From NCBI RefSeq assembly GCF_902859585.1, contig NZ_CADIJM010000003.1, forward strand, positions 62,001 through 126,000: a stretch of 64,000 bases of DNA, given 5' to 3'. A program made the translations under genes and the position numbers. The notes below the pieces were generated by a model. The model saw nothing but the letters and a program-made list of their open reading frames with translations. It was not told where the DNA came from and made no database searches. The DNA comes from Achromobacter animicus. GTDB lineage: Bacteria; Pseudomonadota; Gammaproteobacteria; Burkholderiales; Burkholderiaceae_B. Below are positions 38,363-47,725 of this stretch, one piece after another. The first letter of the stretch is position 1, and each line of letters begins with the position of its first letter.

Positions 38363-40663
38363 ATGGACGAAACTCTCACCAAACTGGCGTTGGACTACCA
38401 CGCCTATCCCACTCCCGGCAAAATCTCGGTCACCCCGACCAAGACCCTGGCCAACCAGGACGACCTGTCCCTGGCCTACTCCCCCGGCGTGGCTGCGGCT
38501 TGCATGGCCATTTTCGACCAGGGCGACGACGCCGCCTCCAAGTACACCTCGCGCGGCAATCTCGTGGGCGTGATCACCAACGGCACCGCCGTGCTGGGCC
38601 TGGGCAACATCGGCCCGCTGGCCGCCAAGCCCGTGATGGAAGGCAAGGGTTGCCTGTTCAAGAAATTCGCCGGGATCGACGTGTTCGACATCGAACTGGC
38701 CGAGAACGATCCGGACAAGCTGGTCGACATCATCGCGGCGCTGGAACCCACGCTGGGCGGCGTCAACCTTGAAGACATCAAGGCGCCCGAATGCTTCTAC
38801 ATCGAGAAGAAGCTGCGCGAGCGCATGAAGATCCCCGTCTTCCATGACGACCAGCACGGCACCGCCATCATCTCGTCGGCCGCCATCCTGAACGGCCTGA
38901 AGGTCGTCAACAAGGACATCGGCTCGGTCAAGCTGGCGTGCTCGGGCGCCGGCGCCGCCGCCATCGCCTGCCTGGACCTGCTGGTTCACCTGGGCATCAA
39001 GCGCGAAAACATCTTCGTGGTGGACTCGCGCGGCGTCATCTGGGATGGCCGCGACGAAAACATGGAAGCCAACAAGAAGCGCTACGCGCAAAAGACCGAC
39101 GCGCGCACGCTCGCTGACGTGGTCAATGGCGCCGACGTGTTCCTGGGTTGCTCCACCGCCGGCGTGCTCACCGCCGACATGGTCAAGACCATGGCCGACC
39201 GTCCGCTGATCCTGGCCCTGGCCAACCCGGAACCCGAAATCCGCCCCGAAGTCGCCAAGGCCGCGCGCCCCGACTGCATCATCGCGACCGGCCGCTCGGA
39301 CTACCCGAACCAGGTCAACAACGTCCTGTGCTTCCCCTTCATCTTCCGCGGCGCCATGGATGCCGGCGCCTCGCGCATCACCGAAGAAATGAAGCTGGCG
39401 TGCGTCAAGGCCATCGCCGATCTTGCGCAGGCCGAGCAGAACGATGAAGTGGCCCGCGCCTACGCCGGCCAGGAACTGTCGTTCGGCCCCGAGTACATCA
39501 TCCCCAAGCCGTTCGATCCGCGCCTCATCGTGCAGATCGCCCCGGCCGTGGCACAAGCTGCCGCCGACTCCGGCGTCGCCGCTCGTCCCATCGAAGACAT
39601 CGAAGCCTACCGCCAGAAGCTGATGGGCTTCGTGTACCACTCGGGCCAACTGATGCGCCCGCTGTTCGCCCAGGCCAAGAAGGCGCCCAAGCGCGTCATC
39701 TACGCCGACGGCGAAGACGAACGCGTCCTGCGCGCCGTGCAGACGGTCGCCGACGAAAAGCTGGCGTTCCCGATCCTGATCGGCCGTCCCGCCGTCATCG
39801 AGATGCGCATCCAGAAGGCTGGCCTGCGCCTCGTCGCCGGCCAGCACTTCGAGATCGTCGATCCCGAAGACGACAGCCGCTTCAACGAAACCTGGAACGC
39901 GTACTACCAGCTGAAGGGCCGTGAAGGCGTGACGCCGGCCATCGCCAAGGCGATGATCCGCAAGCACAACACGCTGATCGGCGCGATGCTGCTGCGCCGT
40001 GGCGACGCCGACGCGCTGCTGTGCGGCGTGGCCAGCAAGTACGACAACCAGCTCAAGTACATCGACGAAATCATCGGCAAAAAGGAAGGCCAGACGTACG
40101 CCGCCCTGAACGTGCTGATGCTGCCCGACCAGACGCTGTTCGTCACCGACACGCACGTCAACGAGAACCCGTCGGCCGACGAAGTCGCCAGCATCACCAT
40201 CCAGGCCGCCGATGAAATGCTGCGTTTCGGCGTCGTGCCCAAGATCGCCCTGCTGTCGCACTCGAACTTCGGCAGCCGCGTCACGGAGTCGTCGCGCAAG
40301 ATGGCCGCTGCACGCCAGATCGTGCAAGACCGCGCGCCCGATCTCGAAGTCGACGGCGAAATGCACGCTGATGCCGCCCTGTCCGAAAAGATCCGCGTCC
40401 TGGCCTACCCGGACAGCACGCTGAAGGGCCGCGCCAACCTGCTGGTCATGCCCAATCTGGACACGGGCAACATCACGTACAACATGCTGAAGATGACCGG
40501 CAGCAATGGCGTCGCGATGGGTCCGATCCTGCTGGGCGCCGCGCGTCCTGTGCACATCCTGACCACCAGCGCCACCGTGCGCCGCATCGTCAACATGACG
40601 GCGCTGGCCGTGGTGGACGCGCAGCAGGAAGCCGCTGAAGAAGCCAAGAAGCGCCGCCGCTGA
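38363..40663 (+). CDS. maeB: NADP-dependent malic enzyme, MaeB type
   Basis: Oxidatively decarboxylates malate to pyruvate with NADP+. The 766 residues combine an N-terminal malic enzyme (about 1-430; Tyr in [10 protein letters not shown], metal/substrate motif [10 protein letters not shown] and NADP fold [13 protein letters not shown]) and a C-terminal phosphotransacetylase-like domain (about 435-766) that is regulatory in MaeB, not catalytic. I chose ATG 38363 because the family begins MDETL-like shortly before the Tyr motif. It follows an orphan AceE-like gene, so pyruvate made here could feed it. Ends in a strong terminator. Confidence 0.94.
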   Translation: MDETLTKLALDYHAYPTPGKISVTPTKTLANQDDLSLAYSPGVAAACMAIFDQGDDAASKYTSRGNLVGVITNGTAVLGLGNIGPLAAKPVMEGKGCLFKKFAGIDVFDIELAENDPDKLVDIIAALEPTLGGVNLEDIKAPECFYIEKKLRERMKIPVFHDDQHGTAIISSAAILNGLKVVNKDIGSVKLACSGAGAAAIACLDLLVHLGIKRENIFVVDSRGVIWDGRDENMEANKKRYAQKTDARTLADVVNGADVFLGCSTAGVLTADMVKTMADRPLILALANPEPEIRPEVAKAARPDCIIATGRSDYPNQVNNVLCFPFIFRGAMDAGASRITEEMKLACVKAIADLAQAEQNDEVARAYAGQELSFGPEYIIPKPFDPRLIVQIAPAVAQAAADSGVAARPIEDIEAYRQKLMGFVYHSGQLMRPLFAQAKKAPKRVIYADGEDERVLRAVQTVADEKLAFPILIGRPAVIEMRIQKAGLRLVAGQHFEIVDPEDDSRFNETWNAYYQLKGREGVTPAIAKAMIRKHNTLIGAMLLRRGDADALLCGVASKYDNQLKYIDEIIGKKEGQTYAALNVLMLPDQTLFVTDTHVNENPSADEVASITIQAADEMLRFGVVPKIALLSHSNFGSRVTESSRKMAAARQIVQDRAPDLEVDGEMHADAALSEKIRVLAYPDSTLKGRANLLVMPNLDTGNITYNMLKMTGSNGVAMGPILLGAARPVHILTTSATVRRIVNMTALAVVDAQQEAAEEAKKRRR

Positions 40664-40687
40664 TCGCACCGTCTCGCTGCAGACACG

Positions 40688-40716
40688 CGGGCGCCCCTGA
40701 ACGGGGCGCCCGTTTT
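40688..40716 (+). terminator. Intrinsic terminator of maeB
   Basis: Perfect ten-bp stem CGGGCGCCCC/GGGGCGCCCG (40688-40697 and 40703-40712) with a five-base loop, followed by TTTTATTT, 25 bases after the maeB stop codon. Confidence 0.9.
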
Positions 40717-40762
40717 ATTTCGGGATGGTAAAACCTAGCTTGTCCTTTACCCTGGAGACGAC

Positions 40763-41215
40763 ATGCTGGCCGATGCAATGTATGCCTGGTTCCACTACCT
40801 GGCGATCTTCGTAATGGTGGTGGTCATGACCGCCGAAGCCGTATTGCTGCGCCCCGACCTGACGGCCGCTGGCGTGAAGCGTCTTATCATCTACGACCGC
40901 CTCTATGGCCTGTCCGCGATCCTGGTGCTCATCACCGGTGTGCTGCGGCTGACGCTGGGCGCCAAAGGCGCGGCGTTCTACATGGGCAACCCCTGGTTCC
41001 ACGCCAAGATCTCGCTCTTCGTCGTCATCGCGCTCTGTTCCATCCCGGCCACGCTCATCTTCCTGCGCTGGGCAAAGCAACGTCGCCAGCAGCCGGCGTT
41101 CGTCCCCGCCCTGCCCGAGATCAAGCGCGCCCGGCGCTGGGTGATGATCGCCTCGCACCTGTTCATCTTCCTGCCGCTCTTCGCGGTGCTGATGGCGCGC
41201 GGCATCGGCTATTGA
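40763..41215 (+). CDS. DUF2214-family membrane protein
   Basis: A 150-residue integral membrane protein with four hydrophobic helices (about residues 7-27, 50-70, 82-103 and 126-147). The opening AWFHYLAIFVMVVVMTAEAVLLRP is typical of DUF2214 proteins, which resemble CopD/HemJ four-helix membrane proteins with conserved His residues. No function is established. It lies alone after the maeB terminator; GGAGA precedes the ATG. Confidence 0.8.
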   Translation: MLADAMYAWFHYLAIFVMVVVMTAEAVLLRPDLTAAGVKRLIIYDRLYGLSAILVLITGVLRLTLGAKGAAFYMGNPWFHAKISLFVVIALCSIPATLIFLRWAKQRRQQPAFVPALPEIKRARRWVMIASHLFIFLPLFAVLMARGIGY

Positions 41216-41240
41216 CGCATCCGGCGGCTGACGCGCCCGC

Positions 41241-42353
41241 TCAGGGGCAGCGCGCCCGGGCCGGGCGCGCCGGCTCCTTGCCGTCGATGATGAAGGTGTC
41301 GAAGCGGATCACGCCCGCCGCTTCGTTGTCCACGATGTCCACGACCTCGCCTTGCAGCGTCTGCAAGACGGACTTGCCCTCCGGCACATCCTCATGGCCG
41401 GCGCGCTTGGCGGCCTGCCCGTTCCACGGCGAAAAAACCAGCACACCGGGATACGGTTCGCGCTCGCCCGCGGCCTTGCGCCGCGCAGTCTTGAATTGCG
41501 TGCCGGCGGGGTAGGTCAGCCCGCCGAACGGGGTGCTGCAGGCGAGCTCCGCATCCGTGACCCGCAGCACTTCGCGCGACGCATCCAGATAAAGGCTCGG
41601 CCGGCTCAGGTAAAGCCCGAACACCTGCACGGCAGTCGTGCCATTCACGCTCACCCGCCAACGGTCCGGGTCGCGCGAACCATCGGTATAGACGGTGCCG
41701 TCAGACCCCCGTAGCACGGCCCCCGGCGCGATCTCCAGGTCTGCGGCCCGGTTGCCGTCCGCCAACACACATTGTTCAAACGCCTTCAAGGCGCCATCGG
41801 GCATCACGTCGAACTCGATGTCCTGCGTGGCATCGCAACGCCAGCCCTGCACGTCCTGCGCACCGGCGCCGCGCAGGATGACCGATCGCGGATGCCTGCC
41901 CAGCAGCACATACGTGTCCTTCTCGTATTCGGCATCGAGATAACGCCGCACGAACGTCGCGTTCACACCCAGCATGGACACCGCCTGCGGAAAGCTGGCC
42001 TCGACGTAGGTGTCGAGTTTTCCTTCGTCCTGCAGTTTCAACCGCGTACCGGCAGGCATCGTGACACCGCTCACTGTCGTGGCCTGCTGCAACGTCACAT
42101 TGCGTGCCGCTTCGCCGCGTTCGATCTCCCGCTCGATCTGCCACATCATGGCCTGGAACCACGCATAAAAGCCGAATGGCACCAACAGTGCCACGCACAG
42201 CAACGCCGACGTCTTCCAGTATTTGCGAACCGTGCGCCGCGCGCCGCGGCTGATCGCCAGAACCAGCCCCCATCCCAGCAGCAAGAGTCCTGCGAAGAAG
42301 CCGGCGGTAAGCAAGATGAAAAAACTGGCGCTGGGAAGTGCTATCGGAATCAT
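41241..42353 (-). CDS. Hypothetical membrane-anchored protein, 370 residues
   Basis: I do not recognise this protein. Two hydrophobic helices (about residues 8-35 and 47-66) separated by a basic stretch, SRGARRTVRKYWK, anchor the N-terminus. The remaining 300 residues are soluble, beta-rich and probably periplasmic. They contain two pairs of similar motifs (VTMPAGTRLKLQDEGKLDTY, LTYPAGTQFKTARRK) that hint at an internal repeat. A few cysteines lie at WRCDA, EQCVLA and LACSTPFG. It is convergent with the DUF2214 gene and divergent from the fimbrial operon, 170 bases apart; a link to fimbriae is only positional. No signal of transfer is obvious. Confidence 0.7.
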   Translation of the reverse strand: MIPIALPSASFFILLTAGFFAGLLLLGWGLVLAISRGARRTVRKYWKTSALLCVALLVPFGFYAWFQAMMWQIEREIERGEAARNVTLQQATTVSGVTMPAGTRLKLQDEGKLDTYVEASFPQAVSMLGVNATFVRRYLDAEYEKDTYVLLGRHPRSVILRGAGAQDVQGWRCDATQDIEFDVMPDGALKAFEQCVLADGNRAADLEIAPGAVLRGSDGTVYTDGSRDPDRWRVSVNGTTAVQVFGLYLSRPSLYLDASREVLRVTDAELACSTPFGGLTYPAGTQFKTARRKAAGEREPYPGVLVFSPWNGQAAKRAGHEDVPEGKSVLQTLQGEVVDIVDNEAAGVIRFDTFIIDGKEPARPARARCP

Positions 42354-42468
42354 GGCGGTGATGCTATCCGCAAAATTACTCTGTGGCGAATTATCAGAAT
42401 TTTATTAAAGACACCACTTCTCAGACCGAATGTAATGACCCCTGTCGACGGAAACACACCCTGAACCG

Positions 42469-42500
42469 CTGAAAAACACCGTCGGCAAATCGTTTTTCAG
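42469..42500 (+). promoter_or_regulatory. Inverted repeat in the fimbrial leader
   Basis: Perfect nine-base inverted repeat CTGAAAAAC/GTTTTTCAG (42469-42477 and 42492-42500) with a 14-base spacer, ending 23 bases before the pilin ATG and followed by CCCTTTTT. It could form a terminator-like hairpin or an operator. The fimbrial promoter must lie upstream in the AT-rich part (about 42370-42420). There is no C-tract of the Bordetella fim type. Confidence 0.5.
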
Positions 42501-42523
42501 CCCTTTTTGACAGACATCAAATC

Positions 42524-43063
42524 ATGAAATCCAAGGTGTTCATTGCGCTGGCCATCAGCGCCTTCGCTTCCACTTCGCAACTGGCGTTCGCCGCCGACGG
42601 CACAATCAATTTCACGGGCGCAATCTCCGCCAACACGTGCACCATCGACGGCAACGGCAGCGGCAACAAGAATTTCAACGTGCTCATGCCCTCGGTCGGC
42701 GTCGACGCCCTGACCACGGCAGGCCAAACGGCCGGTACCACGCCTTTCACCATCCGACTGACGGCATGCACTCCGGACACGGGCACGGTCCACACCCTTT
42801 TCGAACCCGGCTCCAATGGCAATGCCGCAACCGGCAACCTGACAATCGGCGCGGGTGGCGCAAACAACGTTGAAATCCGTCTTCTGAATGGCGACGCAAC
42901 GCCCATCAACGTCACGGTGGCCGACGAAGCCCAGAACTCCAAAGCCGTTTCCCTGAGCAGCGGCGAGGCCTCGCTCAATTACCTGGCCCAGTATTTCGCA
43001 CTCGGTCAGGCCAGCGCCGGCCACGTAACCGCCACCGCCAAATACACCATCATTTACCAATAA
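42524..43063 (+). CDS. Type 1 fimbrial major subunit (pilin)
   Basis: A 179-residue pilin of the FimA/FimH superfamily. A signal peptide (cut after LAFA) precedes an N-terminal donor strand (DGTINFTGAI), two cysteines (NTCTID and LTACTP) forming the usual disulfide, and a C-terminal beta-zipper with penultimate Tyr (AKYTIIYQ). Secreted to the periplasm by Sec, then assembled through the chaperone and usher encoded downstream. No canonical ribosome site is visible before the ATG. First gene of a four-gene chaperone-usher operon; GC is lower than in the surrounding metabolic genes. Confidence 0.9.
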   Translation: MKSKVFIALAISAFASTSQLAFAADGTINFTGAISANTCTIDGNGSGNKNFNVLMPSVGVDALTTAGQTAGTTPFTIRLTACTPDTGTVHTLFEPGSNGNAATGNLTIGAGGANNVEIRLLNGDATPINVTVADEAQNSKAVSLSSGEASLNYLAQYFALGQASAGHVTATAKYTIIYQ

Positions 43064-43144
43064 GCCGCCAGGCTTGGCCTCTGCAATGCCTTGAAGCCGC
43101 CCGGATCAGTAGTCAAGACCCACCGTTATAGTCCGAGGAATCCG

Positions 43145-43882
43145 ATGAACCCATTCAACGTAGTCATTGCCGCCACCGCGTTGGCAGGCTGTATTTCCGC
43201 CGCAGCGCCGGCCACCGCATCCGTCGTCATTGGCGGCACTCGCATCATCTACGAGGCCGGGCAGGCGGAAGTCAACGTCAAGCTCAAGAACGAGGGCAGC
43301 CAGCCCGCCCTCACCCAGGCCTGGATCGACAAGGGCGACGCCAAGGCAGCGCCGGGATCCATCCAGGTGCCGTTTATCGTGACCCCGCCCGTCACCCGGA
43401 TCGACCAGGGCAAGGGCCAGACCCTGCGCCTGATGCACACGGGCGAACCGATGGTCCAGGACAAAGAGTCCGTATTCTGGCTCAACGTGCTGGAAATTCC
43501 GCCCAAGGACAAAGCCAACCAGAACCTGCTGCAGATGGCATTCCGCTCGCGGATCAAGCTGTTCTACCGGCCCGCAGGGCTCAAAGGCATGGCCGAGGAC
43601 GCGCCCTCGCAAGTCAGCTGGCGCCTGGTCAAGTCCGGCAACCGCAACGCCATCGAAGCCACCAATCCCACGCCGTATCACGTCACCTTCATCGAGGTAA
43701 ACGTGGCAAGCAACGGCAAGCGCGCAAAGTTCACCGACGGGGACATGCTTGCCCCGGGCGAAAAAAAGATCCTTCCCCTTGTGGGCGACGTGGTCCAGGG
43801 CGCAAATGCCGAAGTCACGTACCGCTTCCTGAATGACCATGGCGGCGCGGTCAAAGGCGCCCGGTCCGTCAGCGCCACCTAG
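43145..43882 (+). CDS. Fimbrial periplasmic chaperone (PapD family)
   Basis: A 245-residue chaperone that holds pilins in the periplasm by donor-strand complementation. A signal peptide ends near AAAPATASV; the first immunoglobulin-like domain starts VVIGGTRIIYEAGQAEVNVKL and includes the conserved ESVFWLNVLEIPP, and the second contains NPTPYHVTFIEV. I used ATG 43145 (MNPFNVVIAATALAGC), preceded by GAGGAA; an in-frame ATG 18 codons earlier gives an unlikely basic leader. Sits between pilin and usher genes, the usual order. Confidence 0.92.
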   Translation: MNPFNVVIAATALAGCISAAAPATASVVIGGTRIIYEAGQAEVNVKLKNEGSQPALTQAWIDKGDAKAAPGSIQVPFIVTPPVTRIDQGKGQTLRLMHTGEPMVQDKESVFWLNVLEIPPKDKANQNLLQMAFRSRIKLFYRPAGLKGMAEDAPSQVSWRLVKSGNRNAIEATNPTPYHVTFIEVNVASNGKRAKFTDGDMLAPGEKKILPLVGDVVQGANAEVTYRFLNDHGGAVKGARSVSAT

Positions 43883-44020
43883 CACGACACAAGCATTACC
43901 GGCCCGGATCGACCGGCCGGCTGTCTGCTCACCCATCCCACTCCCGACGCCAGCAACGCGGCACGATCGGCCGGCATCAGCCTGCCGGCAGCGCCGCGCC
44001 TGATCACGCCCCTGCCCATC

Positions 44021-46591
44021 ATGGAACGTCTTGCCACCACGCCGCATTTTGCGCTCGTCGCGATCACGCTAAGCCTGCTCAGCGCAACTGCCTGGGCCTC
44101 AGGCAGCACCGAGCTCGCCGCCATGGAAGCGGACGTGGAGTTCAACGATGCCTTTCTGGGCGGCGCGAACGTGGACGTCAGCCAGTTCTCGCGCTCAAAC
44201 AGCGCAATCCCGGGCACCTACCGTCTCGACGTGCTGATGAACGACCGCTGGCTGGGTCGCTCTGACGTGCGCATCGATAAATCGTCTTCCGCAAACGCGC
44301 CGCTTCAGGCGTGCTTCGATCAGGCGCTCGTGGAGCTGGTGGGCATCGATCTTGCCAAGGTTGACGCCGCGGGCGCCGGACGGTTGTCGGGCGACCAATG
44401 TGTTGCGCTGACCGACCTGGTGAAGGAAGCGCGCGCGGAGTTCGATGCGGGCGAGCAGCGGCTGATCGTGACGGTGCCGCAAGCGTCGCTGGTCCGGCAG
44501 GGCCGCGGTTTCGTGGACCCCAAACATTGGGACGAAGGAGTGCCCGCCGCGCTTCTGAATTACAACGCCAACTTCTACACCTCTCGCGCCGATGGCAAGG
44601 CTTCGACGCAGAGTTTTGCGGGCCTGAATGCCGGCGCGAACTTGGGCCCCTGGCGCCTGCGTCACACCGGCAACGCGACCAAGGACAGCAAGCGCGGCCT
44701 GCAGTATCAAAGCGTGCAGACGAATCTGCAGCGCAACATCACCGGCATGAAAAGCCAGCTGGTCATCGGCGACGCGTTCACGGACGGGTCCACTTTCGAC
44801 AGCGTCGGGTTTCGCGGCGTACAGATGTCCAGCGACGATCGCATGTATCCCGAATCGCAGCGCGGCTTTGCGCCTACCCTGCGCGGCATCGCCAACACCA
44901 ACGCGCGCGTCCAGGTCCGCCAGAACGGCAACATCATTTACGAAACCACCGTGGCCCCCGGCCCGTTCATCATCGACGACCTGTATGCCACCGGATACGG
45001 CGGCGACCTGGAAATGGTGGTCAACGAAGCCGACGGCCGTGTCCTGGTCTCCCGGGTTCCTTTCTCTGGCGCCGTGAATTCCTTGCGCCCGGGCGTGACC
45101 CGATACAGCGTGACCGCGGGCCAATACCGCACGCCGCAGACGGCCGATCGGCCGTTGATGGCGCAAGCGACCGTGCAGCATGGCATCAACAATCTCGTGA
45201 CCGCCTACGGCGGCCTGACCGCGGCCCAAGGCTACGGCGCCGTATTGGGCGGCGCCGCGTTGAACACGGACTTCGGCGCGTTTGGGCTGGACATCACGCA
45301 GGCGGCCACGCGCCTGCCCAAAGAAAAGAACCGCAATGGACAAAGCGTCAAACTGAGCTACTCCAAGTTTCTGGAGCCCACCAGCACCAGCCTCACCCTG
45401 GGCGCCTATCGCTATTCCAGCCGCGGCTACCTCAGCATGGCCGACGCCATGGAACTGCGATCCCGGCAGGAGCACGGGCAAGGCGCAGGTCAATATGGAA
45501 CGCAGCGCGGCCGCCTGCAGGCGACCATCAACCAGAAACTGCCGCAGGGTTATGGGTCCGTCCATTTCACCGGATCGACGCAGGATTACTGGGACAAACC
45601 CGGCCGCGATACCCAGCTCCAGGCCGGTTACAGCAACAGCTACAAGAACGTGAACTACAGCGTGTCGGCGACGCGTCAGCTCAACGTGGGTACGCAGAAG
45701 TGGGACAACCAGGTCATGCTCAACGTGGGCATTCCGCTGGGCCGCAACCAGAACCCGGTCTACGCGTCGACCAGCATGCAGAAGGGATCGGATGGTTCGG
45801 GCAGCATCCAGCAGTCGGTGGCGGGAGCCCTCGGCGCCGGCAACGCGTTCAACTATGGCGTGAGCGCCGGGCGCGCCATGTCGTCAAATGGTCCAGCCAA
45901 CACCAACATCGCGGCAAACGCCTCGTACCGCACGCCGGTGGCGGCCGTGTCGGCCAACGCCAGCACCAGCTCGAACTACACGCAATACGGTGCGGGCCTT
46001 TCCGGCGGCGTTGTGGCGTATGGCGGCGGCGTCGTCATGACCCCGAACTCCGGCGAAACGATCGCAATCGTCGAGGCCAAAGACGCTGCCGGCGCCCGGG
46101 TGCTGACCAGCAGCGGGGTGCGCCTGGATTCCAAGGGCCGCGGCGTCGTATCGACCTTGACGCCCTACGCCAGAAACAGCATCGAGCTCGACCCTAAGGG
46201 CCTGCCGCTGAACGTCGAACTCAAGGCGACCGAACAACATGTGGCCCCCACCGCCGGCGCGGTGGTTCGGCTGAGCTTCGAAACCGAAAGCGCTGGAAGC
46301 GCGGCGCTGCTGACGGTTGCCACGCGCAGCGGCGAACCCCTTCCCTTCGGCGCCGACGTGCGGGACGCAGAGGGCAACAGCGTGGGTGTCGTGGCACAGG
46401 GCGGCCGCATTCTCGCGCGCGGACTGAAGAACAAACAAGGTGTCCTGACCGTGAAATGGGGCGCGAACGATGGCGAAACCTGCACGTTCGGTTACGCCCT
46501 TCCCGAGCAGCGATCCAAGGCCGAATCGCTGCCTCAGGCAACCGGCCTGCTCTGCGAAGAGACGGCGCCCCGCCTGATCGCCAAAAACTGA
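44021..46591 (+). CDS. Fimbrial outer membrane usher (FimD/PapC family)
   Basis: An 856-residue usher that forms the outer-membrane pore for pilus assembly. After a signal peptide (ending TAWAS) comes the N-terminal chaperone-binding domain (VEFNDAFLGGANVDVSQFSR), the 24-strand barrel with the plug region (about residues 210-330; ATGYGGDLEMVVNEADGR), and the C-terminal domains with a conserved Cys pair (TCTFGYALP and GLLCEE). Length is typical (800-870). It lies 138 bases after the chaperone gene; that gap holds no gene. No clear ribosome site precedes the ATG at 44021. Confidence 0.93.
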   Translation: MERLATTPHFALVAITLSLLSATAWASGSTELAAMEADVEFNDAFLGGANVDVSQFSRSNSAIPGTYRLDVLMNDRWLGRSDVRIDKSSSANAPLQACFDQALVELVGIDLAKVDAAGAGRLSGDQCVALTDLVKEARAEFDAGEQRLIVTVPQASLVRQGRGFVDPKHWDEGVPAALLNYNANFYTSRADGKASTQSFAGLNAGANLGPWRLRHTGNATKDSKRGLQYQSVQTNLQRNITGMKSQLVIGDAFTDGSTFDSVGFRGVQMSSDDRMYPESQRGFAPTLRGIANTNARVQVRQNGNIIYETTVAPGPFIIDDLYATGYGGDLEMVVNEADGRVLVSRVPFSGAVNSLRPGVTRYSVTAGQYRTPQTADRPLMAQATVQHGINNLVTAYGGLTAAQGYGAVLGGAALNTDFGAFGLDITQAATRLPKEKNRNGQSVKLSYSKFLEPTSTSLTLGAYRYSSRGYLSMADAMELRSRQEHGQGAGQYGTQRGRLQATINQKLPQGYGSVHFTGSTQDYWDKPGRDTQLQAGYSNSYKNVNYSVSATRQLNVGTQKWDNQVMLNVGIPLGRNQNPVYASTSMQKGSDGSGSIQQSVAGALGAGNAFNYGVSAGRAMSSNGPANTNIAANASYRTPVAAVSANASTSSNYTQYGAGLSGGVVAYGGGVVMTPNSGETIAIVEAKDAAGARVLTSSGVRLDSKGRGVVSTLTPYARNSIELDPKGLPLNVELKATEQHVAPTAGAVVRLSFETESAGSAALLTVATRSGEPLPFGADVRDAEGNSVGVVAQGGRILARGLKNKQGVLTVKWGANDGETCTFGYALPEQRSKAESLPQATGLLCEETAPRLIAKN

Positions 46592-46605
46592 CGACGAGAA
46601 CATTG

Positions 46606-47631
46606 ATGAAAAAGACCATCCTGCTTGCCGGGGCCACGCTGATTGCCCTGCTGGGTTCCACCACCTCGTGGGCCGCCTCAACCTGCACCCAGACGATAAG
46701 CGCGGTTTCCGTGAATACGCCGCCGCACATCACAGTACCTCGGGATGCCGCCGTTGGCACGGCCCTCACCGACTGGCTGACGACCGATTCCACTGCCGAC
46801 TGGTTCAAGTGCAACGTTTCCGGAGGGGCCACCACGGGCACCGGTATGCGCGCCCTGATTCCCAGCGCAGGACAGACGAAGGTGGTTGACGGAGTTACCT
46901 ACGAGGTCCATGCGACGGGCGTCGACGGCCTCGGCATCATCATCGGCGCCCGGAGCTTCATCAACGGCTGCAGTTGGTCGGCATTCCAAGCCCTCAGCCG
47001 GAACTGGAGAACAAGGGCATGCAACATGCAAGGCGCCGTCACCAACGGCGGACAGCTACGCGCGATGTTCGTTAAGACCGGGCCGGTTGCCACCGGCATT
47101 GTTTCGCCGATAACCATTGCATCCACCGCATCGTTCTCGAATGAAGTCGGCAGCATTCTCACCCAGGATCCCGGCCTCGAGATCAATTTCGTCACCATGG
47201 CGGTGTTGCTGTTCTCGCAGGCATGCACCACGCCCGACGTTTCCGTGCTTCTCGGATCCCCCAAGGCATCCGTCTTCAAGGGCAAAGGGACATCCAGTGA
47301 GCCGGTTCCATTCGATATTTCGTTGAATGGCTGCCCGGCGGGAATGAGCGCCATCCACTACCAGATCGACGCCGTCACGCCCGTCCTGGACGCCGCAAAC
47401 GCGGTCATCGGGCTGGACGCGGCCTCATCCGCGACGGGCGTTGGCATCCAGTTGCTGGACGGAGACGGAAATCCGGCAGTGCTGGGCGCCAAGCTGCCGT
47501 TTACCGGCTACAACAGCGCGTCGGGCGGCAGCTTCAAGATCCCCTTGCGCGCGAAATACCGTCAAACCGGTGACAAGGTCACACCCGGTTCGGCTAACTC
47601 GGCAGTGACTTTCACGATGAACTATCTGTAG
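46606..47631 (+). CDS. Fimbrial tip adhesin, FimH-like two-domain protein
   Basis: A 341-residue secreted protein, with a signal peptide MKKTILLAGATLIALLGSTTSWA. The N-terminal half (to about 190) is divergent and likely a receptor-binding lectin domain; it has several cysteines (for example STCTQTI, FKCNVSG, INGCSWS and RACNMQ). The C-terminal half (about 210-341) is a pilin domain with Cys-linked ACTTPDVSVLL, NGCPAG and the end VTFTMNYL. It is the last gene of the fimbrial operon, 14 bases after the usher. The target sugar or receptor cannot be inferred. GC content is clearly below that of its neighbours. Confidence 0.85.
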   Translation: MKKTILLAGATLIALLGSTTSWAASTCTQTISAVSVNTPPHITVPRDAAVGTALTDWLTTDSTADWFKCNVSGGATTGTGMRALIPSAGQTKVVDGVTYEVHATGVDGLGIIIGARSFINGCSWSAFQALSRNWRTRACNMQGAVTNGGQLRAMFVKTGPVATGIVSPITIASTASFSNEVGSILTQDPGLEINFVTMAVLLFSQACTTPDVSVLLGSPKASVFKGKGTSSEPVPFDISLNGCPAGMSAIHYQIDAVTPVLDAANAVIGLDAASSATGVGIQLLDGDGNPAVLGAKLPFTGYNSASGGSFKIPLRAKYRQTGDKVTPGSANSAVTFTMNYL

Positions 47632-47654
47632 CTGCCAACGCAAGGCGCCAAAGA

Positions 47655-47689
47655 AAAACGCCAGTCGGCGCTGAGCTGACTGGCGTTTT
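47655..47689. terminator. Bidirectional terminator between adhesin gene and gltA
   Basis: Perfect 12-bp arms AAAACGCCAGTC/GACTGGCGTTTT (47655-47666 and 47678-47689) with an 11-base loop. The A-run on one side and the T-run on the other let it serve both convergent genes. Confidence 0.9.
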
Positions 47690-47725
47690 GCCGGAAGGCG
47701 CCGCCTTCCGGAGGGGCGTAGCGAA

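Noticed and set aside
42469-42500. Invertible fimS-like switch before the pilin gene
   Set aside because: The repeats are only 14 bases apart and no recombinase gene is near, so a hairpin or operator is more likely than an invertible promoter.
43883-44020. Possible small gene between chaperone and usher
   Set aside because: No frame with a ribosome site or conserved residues; only a non-coding gap of 138 bases.
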